From Hypoxylon rubiginosum (lineage: Eukaryota > Ascomycota > Sordariomycetes > Xylariales > Hypoxylaceae), in assembly GCA_902806565.1 (NCBI GenBank), contig CADCXA010000015.1, forward strand, positions 248,001 to 312,000: DNA of 64,000 bases. The letters are read 5' to 3'. The translations under genes and the position numbers were made by a program. Of this stretch, positions 1 through 11,039 are shown piece after piece (the stretch's first letter is position 1; each line of letters starts with the position of its first letter). Below the pieces are notes generated by a model. That model saw only the letters and a list, made by a program, of their open reading frames with translations, ran no database searches and was not told the origin of the DNA.

Positions 1-1475
1 GCTGAATACTCCTCACAGCCATCCTACCTAGTAAATGTCTAAATCAAAGCTGGGTCACGAATGGAGAGGGAAAGTGAAGAAACGATACCAATGTTCCTGT
101 ACGTACACTGGCGTTTGTATACAACATTAAGAGAGTTTCCCATTCCTATGTTCCATGTGAACACGCGTAGACTTGACTACGGCAGACGGTGTCTATGAGA
201 TAAATATTGAGAGGTTGGTAAGAATGGGCTGGCTCTTCCGCTCCTCGATAAACTGTATTCTTAGTAAAGAGATTCCTGGTTTTATATATGCGTATAGTCC
301 TGGGTTGATATGGTCTGCCTTGACGTAGGATTTATTAAATCCAAGCTTTTTACTTTGAGATTCGTCCTCGATAATCCAATTATATTCTAGATAGATACTA
401 GCTAGTCCCCTGTTTTGGGTACCTCTCGTTACCGAGCATTTGCTCCAGGCCGATTCACTTTGCACTGTCTTTAACAAATGGTTTCCGTGAATCTCGATAT
501 GAATTACCCCTTTAATATTCAGTTTTATCTGATCTGTGTGATTGCCTTCTATACTACTAACTTCACGCCAGTTCCTAACTATACTGCCTATTCTATGTGG
601 TCTTTGTAAGTCAAGACCTCGAAGTTAGGAGGGTTTCCAACTTGCGGGCTTCATGTTTCTGATATAGTCCCAACTCAACTGTCATGAGATGACTCCTGGC
701 AGCTACCAAGTGTTAGGGTTTCACAAAGAATATGTCCTTGGAGAAAACCATTAGGTATTCTAACTGATACCATGTAGAAACTCATCTAGACTTACCTACA
801 GATCTGAGTAAAGCAAGGGGTAATGAACCTGACGCGGAACGATTGCTTCATACCTTGATAAACAGCATACAGCTACGGCTGACTGGCCAGGTTACACTTA
901 AAGCGATCATGAGCAGCTTGTATCGACAACAGTAGTCTTAGCAAAATTCAAAGGACTGGTAGATATGTAACCTAGTAGGTGTGAAAATTACAACGAAGTT
1001 GGTGGGTAATTCGAGGGAAGTGAAAAAAGGATAGATGCTGGTAATTGGACAAGTCACAAACATCAATATGTTTGCGACACCACCTCCTAGGAAATTCAAA
1101 TTTGAAGACCTAACGATCCTTGATATGTTACTATGCATCCCATATATCCAATGTTTTTACCGACTATCTTCTATCTCCGCAGTTTGCTTGAGGTAGCTTG
1201 ACTTGGAGTCCATGCCTACGAACAAAAAGCGTGACGCGTATGGTAGACCACCACACACACGGTTGAAAGTAAAGTGTCACTTTCGGTGCGTCTCCTTCTG
1301 ATCTCATCACCTAGCCCTGTCAGGTAGTAATCACTTCGACCACTTGGCCGGGGTTTGCGATTTTATAAATTCGTCTCTCGTATGTCCCGGTTTATTCTTT
1401 TCTATTCCATAACTCTAGTTTCTCGGCAACCATTCCCAAACCCAGATTTTACAGTACTCGTACGAAAAAGCGAAC
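1..1475. other. Spacer left of the secreted-protein gene
   Basis: AT-rich sequence with only short chance frames. I see no conserved protein, RNA gene or repeat. The last few hundred bases should hold the promoter of the gene at 1476. Confidence 0.5.
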
Positions 1476-2181
1476 ATGAAATACCTACTCGCTCTTGTTA
1501 TTGGCATGGCGGTCGCGGCGCCCATAATAAAAAGACAGTGCACATATATTATAGGTGTTGGACAGTTGACATCCGACTGTACTGAGGAGGTACGAATGAG
1601 GATATTTGTGCTAGCACTCGCGAATCACAACTGATAGTAGTATAATTTAGGATATCACCCCTGTCTTGGGGCTCTTTGCGGACGTCCTGGGCGATACGGA
1701 CGAGGGCCTCTCAGCGGCGCTTGTGGAGGATACGCAGGCCACCGGTATGGGCAAGAGAGGAGGCAAGGTAAAGCAAAGCACTGAAATAAAAACCCGCGTT
1801 CATCTCGAGACATCCACTAACACGCCCGTCGCAACCCAGGGCCAGCAAATCTGCGGCGTAGGAGGCAAGGCGGACGAAGGACCGGCCGTCACGCTGATCC
1901 AGCAGCAGAGCGACTACCTCAAAGGTCTCTCGGGCCCCTGCAACGTAGGCGCCGGTCCGCAAGTCTGCTCCCGGATCAGCTGCTCCGACAACGCCGCGGT
2001 GTGGCTCTGCAACGACAATGCGGACGCCATCGGACCGCAGTGCAGCTCGTTGGCCTCCTACGTCGATGATATCGCCAATGACTGCCAAGAAGAGAGGCAC
2101 CACGGCCATATAACGGCGAGGGGTCAGGTATTTGACACTGATAACTTCAATGTTATCGTCGGATTCGATCCTGATTGTTGA
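1476..2181 (+). CDS. Small secreted cysteine-rich protein (effector-like), 3 exons
   Basis: Exons 1476-1589, 1651-1767 and 1840-2181, about 190 aa. The first exon encodes a short signal peptide (MKYLLALVIGMAVAAP) followed by a dibasic KR at residues 19-20, a likely Kex2 site, and then QC. Intron 1 has a GTACGA donor and a TTTAG acceptor. Intron 2 (72 nt) contains CACTAAC before CAG and would also read through in frame, so its removal is inferred. The mature part has about ten cysteines, with a core near VCSRISCSDNAAVWLCNDN, a second Cys near SSLASYVDDIANDC, and a final block GQVFDTDNFNVIVG. From memory that block resembles a family of small secreted proteins common in plant- and insect-associated ascomycetes; I know no function for it. 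The signal peptide and spacing support secretion; an effector role is inference. Confidence 0.7.
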
Positions 2182-2870
2182 GCGCCATGAGGTGGTGCTA
2201 CGGAAGTTTAGTTGGGGAAGGGTGGGATCTGTTGACGGGCGTGGCGCGTTTAGGGGGAGAAATCGGTTAGAGAGGGATGATTTGCGTGGTTTTCTGTAAT
2301 ACGGGTAGCATCGTCTATCGTATTTAATATAGGCATGAAAGTACGCCAATGGCCGATTCTCACATATCGAACCTTGCGGTTAGGCGACAGAAGGACGTAA
2401 TAAGGGTTTTAACGATGACTGATGATGCTCATAGGCGTATGGACTACCTGTAATCATACCAAAATTAATATTAAGGATGTGGTATCAATTATTGTGCTAA
2501 GCGGCGCCACCACCAAGTGGTCACTCGTCACTTATTACCTAGGCATGGCGTCTATATGCAACTGCTCCTCCATGCTATCGCTCGGCTTCTATTAGCATCG
2601 TCGGCTAACGTCCGATACTTGCAAGAGCACAAATGGCTGCCCAACTTGACTTGCTGTGTGATACCATGCCATGGCATCCTTCTCTAGGGCTGCCGGAACA
2701 CTGCGTCAGCCATACGTTGGCTATATCTTAAGCGCTCCATATGGGACTTACTCAGTCTCTTTTGCATTCCCCTGACTTCTGGCTTCCGGCTACCGTGGGA
2801 GATACCATATCTCCCCGCCTGGTAAGAACTTGAATATATCCTCAATAGCGAGGACCTCGATTCCTACATC
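2182..2870. other. Intergenic, convergent
   Basis: Spacer between the stop codons of the secreted protein and LRP1. It should hold both 3' ends. No coding frame or repeat stands out. Confidence 0.5.
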
Positions 2871-3525
2871 TCACTTGGCAAACTTCTTGCTCTTCTTATC
2901 CTTATGCCTTTTCCCTTCCTTCTTCTTGTGCTTCTTTTTCGAAGGTTCCGAACCAACCTCCTTCTCCTCATCATTGGAATCGACACTCGGCTCGCCTGAC
3001 GGGTTCGACTCTTCGGCCTTGCGCTTATCGCCAGTCTGGGCAGCCTTAAGAGCAGCTTTGGCGCGCTCCTTGGCAATCATCTCGGTCAGCTTGGTATTGA
3101 CTATCTTGTCCTTGTTTTCCGACAGGTCGGCGCGGATGAATCGAATGGCGGCTTCCTTGTTTAGACTCTGCTCGGGCTTCTGCGGAGGGTTCTCAGCATT
3201 CTTGATCTTGTCAAAGTACTGCCGTACTCGGGTCAGTTCTTTGAAGACGGGGTGCTCTTTCGCATTGACACCGTTGAGTCGGAGGGAAGCTTGGTAGATG
3301 GTTAGATTCGTGAAGAATGCTTGAAATTTATCGCATCAGGCGCTTACAGAAAAGCATCGACTCTATGGAATAAGTCGCGAGCACATATAACTTGGCTTTG
3401 TCGAGTAAGGGCAGCTTGTTAGCCACATCTGAAATGTTACCAAGGATGGGCTGTAGGGCTTCCTCGAGAGTATCAAGCTCATCGTCGAGCCGATCTAGTT
3501 GCGGCGATATATTCGTAGGATCCAT
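2871..3525 (-). CDS. LRP1: Exosome cofactor Lrp1/Rrp47 (C1D family), 2 exons
   Basis: Exons 3525-3348 and 3289-2871 with a 58-nt intron (GTAAGC donor, TCTAAC branch), phase 1 on both sides, giving 198 aa. The N-terminal half is the Sas10/C1D domain: LDRLDDELDTLEEALQPIL, then DKAKLYVLATYSIESMLF, and across the intron LRLNGVNAKEHPVFKEL, the C1D signature. The C-terminus is a lysine-rich basic tail typical of RNA-binding family members. The family (yeast Lrp1/Rrp47, human C1D) acts in the nucleus as partner of Rrp6 in the exosome, in 3' processing of 5.8S rRNA, snRNA and snoRNA. Start ATG 3525 (MDPTNI) is chosen because it gives the usual short N-terminus; a longer upstream frame exists but lacks conservation. 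Confidence 0.88.
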
Positions 3526-4145
3526 GTTGCGATGAACTGGTCGATATCGCTCATTTAATGGGTTGACGCAGTGACCAATATTGGCAGTTTTATCGAGGTT
3601 GTCGCATTGGGTTGCGATCAAGAGGAAGATAGCCTTAACTCGGAGCAAGCATGAAAGAATTATGGCGGTGATTAAAGGCAGAATTGACCGTGTTGCACCG
3701 GCAGGCCGGGACTCGGAAGTTGGTTATAGTGGGCTATCCTTAAACCAATGATACTGCTCTTAATTTCCGACTAGTAAGCCTCTTCTTAGCGCGGATCCCG
3801 GATCTAATCTGCTAATCCATCAAAGAAGGGAAAAAATAAAAAATTTAATGTCACCGTCATGAAAAGCTGCTACCGCCGTACCCTTTCTGAAGGGCTCCTC
3901 TAAACCTCGACCTTACTCGTCTTTCGAGGCTCTGACCTCACCGGTCTCCTTCTAAATATCGCCACAATAGAATTGGGCTGTCTTGTTCTAATTTCACCTA
4001 AATCTTTTTACCGTTATTCTAATATTCCATTTCCCTCAAATAGTAACGGATTGGGCCGCATGACCGACCTCGATCTTCCACCTTCGGAACGCCAAACCTC
4101 GCGATTCCAAACTCGGGCCAACCCAATGACGTGATACCAGATAGA
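3526..4145. other. Divergent intergenic region
   Basis: Separates LRP1 (-) from the ketopantoate-reductase-like gene (+). The last stop in the frame of the right-hand gene is TAA at 4146-4148. A short ATG frame at 4060 cannot be spliced into that gene in phase. It presumably holds both promoters. Confidence 0.45.
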
Positions 4146-4205
4146 TAACCACGCCAACTTTCCATCCTGTATTCTCATATTCCTCCCCAGCCGCTTTCGC
4201 GGGCT

Positions 4206-5750
4206 TTGGCGCGAATACCCAGCAGAGCCGCAACATGGAATCGCGATAACCTCTTCGTGGGCCGGGGGGCCACCAAGCACCTGTATGCTGTTGCTGCCTC
4301 GACATCGGGCCTCTCATCCCGGAACGACGGCTTCCATTTTGATCCTCCTATATACTACCCTCCAAGTTCCTCCGCCCAAGGCGGTTCCGAGAATACTTCG
4401 CCGGGTTATCCATTTTACAGACCTCCACCAACCTACAGACTTACCGTGCCGTATTTTCCGTCTAGAGAGCCGGTCGTGCAATCTGCCTCGCACTCAGCGG
4501 AGGCAGAGGCAGAGGCTGAAGCAGAAGTCGAAGCGGAACCAGCACCAGAATCGGAAACTGTTGAACCAGTACCGATCATCAAACTGTCCGACAAGATTCA
4601 TATCGTGGGTTTCGATACACATGCCAAGTTCATCGCTCACGGTCTTGCCGCGATCCCCAAACTACCTCTTCGAATACTCACTCATCATCCGATATCAATG
4701 ACGAAATGGGGACAGGAGGGCAGAGCAATTGATATTCTAGATCGCCAGGGGTACCCCGTGTCTTCGCGAGAGATACCTTGTCCAGAATTAATCCATAAAT
4801 ATCGGATTCGGCTAGGGCGTTCACCGACCTTGGATAATATTATTATAAGCACCGCTTCTGGAGCTGCCCTCCTTACTCTCTCGAAACTTCGCCCATACAT
4901 CGATCGTCGAACTACGTTGTGCTTGGTTCAACCAGGTCTGGGACTGATGGAGCTGTTGAACGAACGCGTTTTCGATGTTCCAGCCTTAAGGCCAAACTAC
5001 GTCCTCTGCCATAGCGAGCACAAGCTTTCGAGACATTCTTCGTTCACGTACTCCCTGCGGCATGTTCCCGGCCAGCTACTACTCCACGCCGTTCCTCGGG
5101 ACGAAGACGAGGATCTGGACTGGAAGACGGCCCAAGCGCTCGGTAATCAGCATACTCAGCATATGATTCATCTTTTGTCTACGGCGGATGATCTCAATGC
5201 GGTTGGTCTACCCTGGCATCTCTTCTTGCTACAGAAGTTACCCGACATGATATACCAATCCCTCGTCGACACGATATCGGTTATCCTAGGTTGTAGGTTC
5301 GACCAGATCCGAGATAACTTCTACGCGATGTCGCTGTGGAAGAAGATGCTGACTGAGACATTGCAAATCGTCTCTTTGCTTCCCGAGTTTCGCGACCATC
5401 CCTGGATTATCGAGCAGTTCAACAGACCTTCGTTTCGGAGGAAGCTCAGGGTGAGGCTCGAGCGGAGCGGCAGCGAATACAGCCGGTGGATCTCGATGGT
5501 CCGCAAGGGACAAGTACCTCCCGTAGACTTCTTCAACGGGTATTTCGCGAGGCGGGCCCGGGACGTCGGCATCGACGCGGCCCAGAACAACCTGGCCGTG
5601 TATCTGGTAAAGGCCAGACAGACGGGCAGGCATAGGGAGCTCCAGCTTGGTCTCCCTCTGGGCCTGCAGCCGTACATGCAGGATGTAGATCGGATCGGGG
5701 GCGGCCAGGGCGAGCATGATCCGGAAGTAGACGTGGAGTTGGACTCCTGA
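4206..5750 (+). CDS. Ketopantoate reductase (PanE/ApbA)-like protein; start codon unclear
   Basis: An uninterrupted frame of about 514 codons. From about residue 125 it has a Rossmann-like start (IHIVGFDTHAKFIA) in which the usual GxGxxG is degraded, then a PanE/ApbA-like layout including LVQPGLGLMELL and a helical C-terminal half with the FDQIRDNFYAMSLWKKML region. The loss of the glycine motif suggests a non-catalytic relative; some fungal members of this fold act in mitochondria, so a mitochondrial role is inference. The N-terminal 120 residues are low complexity with an acidic Glu-Ala repeat. The first in-frame ATG is at 4698 (residue 165), inside the conserved fold and too late, while the frame is open back to 4149. 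Either a non-AUG start or an unseen 5' exon is needed. Confidence 0.6.
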   Translation: MARIPSRAATWNRDNLFVGRGATKHLYAVAASTSGLSSRNDGFHFDPPIYYPPSSSAQGGSENTSPGYPFYRPPPTYRLTVPYFPSREPVVQSASHSAEAEAEAEAEVEAEPAPESETVEPVPIIKLSDKIHIVGFDTHAKFIAHGLAAIPKLPLRILTHHPISMTKWGQEGRAIDILDRQGYPVSSREIPCPELIHKYRIRLGRSPTLDNIIISTASGAALLTLSKLRPYIDRRTTLCLVQPGLGLMELLNERVFDVPALRPNYVLCHSEHKLSRHSSFTYSLRHVPGQLLLHAVPRDEDEDLDWKTAQALGNQHTQHMIHLLSTADDLNAVGLPWHLFLLQKLPDMIYQSLVDTISVILGCRFDQIRDNFYAMSLWKKMLTETLQIVSLLPEFRDHPWIIEQFNRPSFRRKLRVRLERSGSEYSRWISMVRKGQVPPVDFFNGYFARRARDVGIDAAQNNLAVYLVKARQTGRHRELQLGLPLGLQPYMQDVDRIGGGQGEHDPEVDVELDS

Positions 5751-6705
5751 GTCCGCATTAGAACACTGTATATACTTGCATACCTGTACACATACCACTT
5801 GTATACCGAATTAGAGATAAAAGTCACATCTAGTCAATAAGACGTTCCCGTCTCCAATATAAAGTCTGCTTGGAGGTTAGTATACCGTTGCTTGCTCGCA
5901 CGTTGGTATTATTTCGTTCTTTGATGGACACCATCTTGGCTTATTCATTTGATCTACAAAGATGGAAAACTCCAGCTTGAATATAAAAGAGGCGGTTGCT
6001 ATACGGGCGGAATAAGGCTGTCTTTAAACCGTACTCTAATTCATATCTGCTATCAACTCTCCCTTTTTAGTGGCCAACGGTGAACTCTGGCGATAGACTT
6101 ATCTTTGGCACAGAGCAGAGTTGGTAAATCAAAGCCCTTATAAGCCCATCTATCTAGTACGTACGTAATGATACCGAGATAGTGACTGGCATATAAGCTT
6201 TAGCTGTCATTAACTACTCTAGGTGGCTAATACAAGACATAGCATTAAAACTCGGGGAGATGGCCTTCTGTTAGTTTAAGGGGCTAGTATACTTTAACCC
6301 GAACAGAAATCCCACCCCTCTGGCTATATTTATCTAAGCGGTTTCTCTTCCCAGCGCTTAAAGTCTTGTTACCATTCGAATCAAACGCACATGCTATGAC
6401 TGACTATTAATTGTAAAGAAACGTAGAGTCGAATATTTACGGGAGTGGATCGTTGAATACTACGGTACAACACAACACAACCCGAGAGGGTAGCGCCATG
6501 CGATCTATAACACACCGCAGACCATTCGCAAGCTAACTTGCTATGCAAGAACGCAGCAAGGACTAGTAAGCATGAATTCCCTCCTTTTTTTGTCTTTCCT
6601 TGCCAAGAGTGGAAAATAGCTTTTCGCTATCTATTTACTTTTTCCATCCTCCCCCTCCTCTACCCCTTTATCTTTCCTTTCTTTTTCCCTCTCTCAGCAG
6701 CAACC
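5751..6705. other. Intergenic, convergent
   Basis: About 950 bases of AT-rich sequence between two 3' ends. A pyrimidine-rich stretch at about 6580-6700 lies just past the MIX17 stop. No gene or repeat recognised. Confidence 0.45.
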
Positions 6706-7266
6706 TCAGTACTGGCTAGCGGCGGTCTGGCAGGCCTTGAGCTGCTCGAGGTACCAGCCGCAGATCTGCATGTTGCCCGAGTTGTCGTCCATGCACTTGG
6801 TGAAGTTCTGCGTGGCGCCCGCGCAGTTGTTGCCCCACTGGCTCTGGTTCGCGTTCTGCTGGTGCGACTGCGCGTCGACCTGCTGGGGAGCGGCTTCCGC
6901 CGGCGCGGAGGAGCCGCCGCCGAAGAAGCCGCCGATGGCGTGGCCGATCGAGGAGCCTACCGCGACACCACTATCCACGAACATATGTTAGTACCGTGCT
7001 TAGACCTCATCTCGTATAGCAATAATCATCTCGAAGAAGTGGAAGAATCGGAGACGGGGAAGAGAGACGTACGCGGCGGTGCTGGCCATCTGGCCGAACA
7101 GACCAGGGCCCTGCGAGGCCTGGGGAGCGGCGGGCGCGTGCTGTTGGGGGTGCTGCTGCGCCGGGGCGTACGTGGCCGCCGGCCGCTGCTGCTGGGGAGC
7201 GGGAGCTCTGGCGGGGACGGTAGGACGAGCGGGAGCAGGTCTGGCGGCGGAGCGGTTGCGAGGCAT
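6706..7266 (-). CDS. MIX17: Twin CX9C protein Mix17 (CHCHD2/CHCHD10 family), 2 exons
   Basis: Exons 7266-7073 and 6970-6706 with a 102-nt intron holding a perfect TACTAAC branch site, phase 2 on both sides; 152 aa. The N-terminus is rich in Arg, Ala, Pro and Gln, as expected for a mitochondrial targeting region. A glycine-rich hydrophobic segment follows across the splice (STAAGVAVGSSIGHAIGGF), and the C-terminus carries a CHCH domain with two exact CX9C motifs, CAGATQNFTKC and CGWYLEQLKAC. The family lies in the mitochondrial intermembrane space after oxidation by Mia40 and affects respiration and cristae organisation. Divergent from COQ4. Confidence 0.93.
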
Positions 7267-7834
7267 CTTGGCTGGTTGTTTTTAAGGGGTGGTCTTTTGT
7301 GGATGAAGGCGTTATAAAGTGAGTGTTGGAAAAAGAGCGTCGAAAATTGGCTCGGCTTATTGTCAAAGTCTAGGTTAGGTCAGGGTGTGGAAGACGGCGG
7401 AAGGGAGAGTTCGGATTTAAGAAAAAGAAAAAGTCCAAGTTGAGGCGAAAGCTGCCGGGGAGAGAGCTATTGTGGCGTTGGCCAATCACGGGTCGTCAAT
7501 TTAGCACCTGGAAAGCACCGGCATTCCCCAGACCCGGCTTGACCCTTACTGGATGTATTCCTGTATCCATGTGTTATGTAAAGTATACATGTATGCATTA
7601 TACAATAAAGCAGAATGGTATCCAATTGACGAAGCTTGAAGCTTAAAGGTCAGTCCGGTATGAAAGCTCACCTCACCTCACCTTACATCTGGAAGCATAC
7701 AGGCCCAACAGAGCACATCTATTCACAATTAGTCGGCAAGAGAATCTCATTGTCCATAAACTCATTGTAGACCCGAAACCTTTCACAGCTTGGGAGTCCG
7801 GGACTGGGGCGAGCTCGGCTTTTTCAGGAGCAAG
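7267..7834. promoter_or_regulatory. Divergent promoter region of MIX17 and COQ4
   Basis: 568 bases between two start codons on opposite strands, both of nuclear genes for mitochondrial proteins. It contains GGCCAATCACG near 7479, an inverted-CCAAT-type motif of the kind bound by the HAP complex in fungi. Shared control is inference. Confidence 0.35.
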
Positions 7835-8743
7835 ATGAAAGCTCTCACACCCCGTCTAAGCTCACTATCGAGCAAGCATGTCCTCCAACCAGCACATCAC
7901 ATGCAGCACCTAGCCCCGGTAGCAACAGCAGCAGTATGCACCGCCACAAGCGGCAGCAATAGACCGTTCTCGGTCCTCAACCGCCCGCCGCCCAACTACC
8001 CGGGCCACGTGCCGCTCACAAAACTCGAGCGCGCCGCCCTGGCCGTCGGGTCCGGCGTCGTCTCGCTGATCGACCCGTACCGGCACGACATGATCGCCGC
8101 CCTCGGCGAGGCCACCGCGTCCCCCTACTTCATCGAGCGGCTACGACAGGCCATGCTCGCATCCGCGACCGGCCGCCGCATCCTCCGGGACCGGCCGCGC
8201 ATCACGTCGTCGTCGCTAGACCTGCCCCGCCTCCGCGCCCTCCCGAAAACAACGGTAGGAGGCACGTACGCGGCGTGGCTGGACCGCGAGGGCGTGTCCC
8301 CGGACACGCGGGACCCGGTGCGGTACGTGGACGACGCCGAGTGCGCGTACGTGATGCAGCGGTACCGCGAGTCGCACGACTTCTACCACGCGCTGACGGG
8401 GCTGCCGGTCGTCCGCGAGGGCGAGGTCGCACTCAAGGCTTTCGAGTTCGCTAATACCCTACTACCCATGACGGGGTTGTCGCTGCTCGCGCTGGTTACC
8501 ATGAAGGCCGCCGAGCGGGGGAGGTTCTGGAGTACCTACGGGCCCTGGGCCGTACGCAACGGGCTGCGCAGCCAAGAGGTTATTAATGTGTACTGGGAGG
8601 AGGAGATGGAGACCGATGTCGACGAGCTGAGGGCGAGGCTGGGTATCGAGAGGCCGCCTGACCTGAGGGATATCCGCAAGCGTGAGCGCGCTGAGAAGAA
8701 GAGGTTGAAGGAGGCTGCCGCTGCTCAGGCTGTTGCGAGTTGA
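7835..8743 (+). CDS. COQ4: Ubiquinone biosynthesis protein Coq4
   Basis: Single exon, 302 aa, from ATG 7835 ([10 protein letters not shown]); the frame extends upstream only through a non-AUG codon. A basic, Ser-rich presequence is followed by the Coq4 fold: [20 protein letters not shown], the metal-binding signature [11 protein letters not shown], then [20 protein letters not shown], and a charged C-terminus. Coq4 is a peripheral protein on the matrix side of the inner membrane that organises the coenzyme Q synthome; the HDxxH-type motif binds a metal and is linked to ring decarboxylation/hydroxylation. Length and motif fit the family. Codons are strongly GC-ending. Convergent with PDCD5. 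Confidence 0.95.
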   Translation: MKALTPRLSSLSSKHVLQPAHHMQHLAPVATAAVCTATSGSNRPFSVLNRPPPNYPGHVPLTKLERAALAVGSGVVSLIDPYRHDMIAALGEATASPYFIERLRQAMLASATGRRILRDRPRITSSSLDLPRLRALPKTTVGGTYAAWLDREGVSPDTRDPVRYVDDAECAYVMQRYRESHDFYHALTGLPVVREGEVALKAFEFANTLLPMTGLSLLALVTMKAAERGRFWSTYGPWAVRNGLRSQEVINVYWEEEMETDVDELRARLGIERPPDLRDIRKRERAEKKRLKEAAAAQAVAS

Positions 8744-9053
8744 AGTAGATGGATGAATGAATATGAATGAATGCATAAGTAGATGGATGGATGGGTTTAA
8801 AATGAAGAAGCCATTGTACTATTAGTACCTGAACTGAACTGTACACTATTGTACCACGACCGCATAGAGTACCTAGGTATCCATGGTATTTTCCCCCTTA
8901 ACGCCATGCCATGCTCTGCCGTACCTCTCCGTAATGTCTTCTCAGGCTCCGTCTCTTTGTCAACCCCCCCCATCCCTAATCGGTTTCCTCGACCGTACCC
9001 ACCACCGTCCAAAGAAACCAAACCAGATAGATCAGACTCGTCACACGCGTGTG
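8744..9053. other. Short convergent spacer
   Basis: 310 bases between the COQ4 and PDCD5 stops, with ATGAATGAATG/GATGGATGG tetranucleotide repeats at about 8750-8795. Nothing else seen. Confidence 0.45.
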
Positions 9054-9617
9054 TCACAGGTCCAACAGATCGTCATCATCCTCGTCGTCCCAGTTCTTGC
9101 GCCTGCTCACGACGATCTTCTCCTCTTCTTTGTTCTCGGCCACGGCGCTCAGCAGCTCCTTGAGCTGGGCCTCGGTCACCTTCTGGCGCAGCTGGCCCGT
9201 GCGCGCCAGCATGATGAGCCGGTTCTCGACGTCGGCCGCGCGCTCCTCCTTGACGAGCCGGATGCGGCCCAGCCGGTCGGCCGCCTCCGGGTGCAGGATC
9301 TGGTTGAGGATCGACTGACGCGCTTCCGCTTCTTGTCTGGCGAGTTGGTAGGTTGGTTGTTAGCAGATAGAACAACACGTTATTACATAGGTATCCTGTA
9401 AAGGTAAAAAAGAAGGTGCTTACTGCTGCTTCTGCTCTGCTTGGTTCCCTCCTTGGCTGCCTGCCCCTGGGCTGCCTGCCCCGCCGCCTTGTGCCTTGAG
9501 TTGTTCCAGGCGCGCTTTGCGAATCTATGAATCGGGGGAAGACGTTAGCTACGAACGTCGTATATGCAAGTTTTGAAGCTGTAGTCAACATACCTGTTCT
9601 AGTTCTGCGTCGGCCAT
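9054..9617 (-). CDS. PDCD5/TFAR19 family DNA-binding protein, 3 exons
   Basis: Exons 9617-9594, 9524-9424 and 9336-9054 (introns 69 and 87 nt) give 135 aa with phases kept. The first exon encodes only MADAELEQ, a typical split start in fungal orthologues. The glycine- and glutamine-rich linker is followed by the PDCD5 three-helix core: ARQSILNQILHPEAADRLG, then IRLVKEERAADVENRLIMLA, then LRQKVTEAQLKELL, ending in a basic-acidic tail KIVVSRRKNWDDEDDDLLDL. The family (human PDCD5, yeast YMR074C, archaeal homologues) binds nucleic acid and interacts with the CCT/TRiC chaperonin; its exact role in fungi is not settled. Confidence 0.92.
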
Positions 9618-9903
9618 GTTCGTCTGTTTGCTAGATACCTCTTGTCTTTTTCGTGGTATGTTGGCGGGTTGGGTGCATAGAATAGTGGGGTGTATTCTAG
9701 AAATCTTGGTGGGGTTATTCGAGGATCTGGTGTTATTTGCGACTAGGATATTTAGGGGGGGTTACATATTCTCTTAAGCGAGCTATGCAATTATTCAAAC
9801 TCAAGTCACCAACTGTCTGACTGCCTGACTGCTACGTTGTAATGAAGTATGAGAAAGCCGTAGGAAATCTTGACGTCCACTACATCATAACGAATTAGTC
9901 AAA

Positions 9904-10343
9904 ATGGATATAGGTACATTCATTGTATTAATCCTCCAAACTGTTGGGGGATTTTATCTGAGTCTACTAAAGGTTTTCGTGGTTCTGGCCCTTCTCTTTC
10001 TTTTAGTAGCTGCCTTAACAGCTCTTGTTCGTCAGCGTTCTATAACTGACCCATCTCTATTCTGGTGTAAGTATAATGCCTACCTACATTTGTGTGGCCT
10101 TGGAATAGCTTCATATTGCTAATCACGACAACTACAGCGGGCCCATCAATTTACGAACTAATTCCCGATGAACCACACCACATTCCTGTTACCTCAGGAC
10201 CCCTAGTCTCTTACTATAGGTCTATGTCCAAAGCTCGACGGGCCGAGACTCGTGCTCATCTACGGGGCACCCTGTCTCATATAGAATGCCAGTTAGCTGC
10301 TCTTGATGCTGCCGAGCGGAAGCACACATATCATTTTGAATGA
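9904..10343 (+). CDS. Small single-pass membrane protein, uncharacterised, 2 exons
   Basis: Exons 9904-10066 and 10138-10343 (71-nt intron, GTAAGT donor, CTACAG acceptor, phase 1) give 122 aa. Residues about 19-42 form one strongly hydrophobic helix (SLLKVFVVLALLFLLVAALT), then a basic patch VRQR, a short ordered stretch SIYELIPDEPHHIPV, and a basic C-terminal helix (SKARRAETRAHLRGTLSHIE). A preceding in-frame stop and the AAAATGG context support this start. I do not recognise a family. The layout suggests a short tail-anchored or type III membrane protein. Confidence 0.55.
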
Positions 10344-11039
10344 ACGGCCGAGTTCCGTCCCTCGCAAGTCTATGGTAGTGGAAATTTACATCTCCCTGTT
10401 ACCATCTCAGCTATAAAGACTTCTAAGACTTGTTATTAGTTGCTGATCGTCTGTCCCCGAGGATGCATTAGACAACGCTATTCGATTCGTCCACCTAGTG
10501 TTTATCCTTAGGAGTAATCTCCCTTCCTACACTGTCAGATCGCATAGCAGGGTCAACGACGAGTAACATAGGAGCTACCAATTGCTATTAACCGGACGCG
10601 CAATGTTCTGTGTATGATGTAACAGGGGTAGTTAAGATCAGCGAACCAGGCTGAGATTAGATCTAGCAAGTCACATTTGGGGAGGATGTGAATCTCGAAA
10701 TGTGAAGACCATATTTCAGAAACTTAGAGATGTTGTTTAAAAATGAGAGGCGGGAAATTGACCAATCTAGGGACCTTTTTATTTCTCTTTCTATGGCTTT
10801 GTTTTATTGAAAATGCTGTGTTAGAACTGGTGGACATTGTGTCAAGTTGAAAAGAGCTTCCGAGATTACAGTCAATGTTTAGTCAAACAACGATGCTGAA
10901 ATCGCTGACATCTTGATACTATTGCCAATCCTCAATTCATTTCCAATTCTAATATACGTAAAATAGGAATGATACGTATAGCTATTAGCAACACCACCGC
11001 TTACCAGCTTCCCACACTCTCAAACCCCCCTGAGACCAT
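10344..11039. other. Intergenic, convergent
   Basis: About 700 bases between two 3' ends. AT-rich, no frame or repeat worth naming. Confidence 0.45.

Noticed and set aside
4060..4134. Upstream ATG frame as a first exon of the ketopantoate-reductase-like gene
   Set aside because: Its only GT (4131) joined to the CAG at 4190 puts the main frame out of phase.
6538..7317. 259-codon plus-strand frame
   Set aside because: Antisense shadow of MIX17; the GC-rich codons of the real gene keep the opposite frame open.
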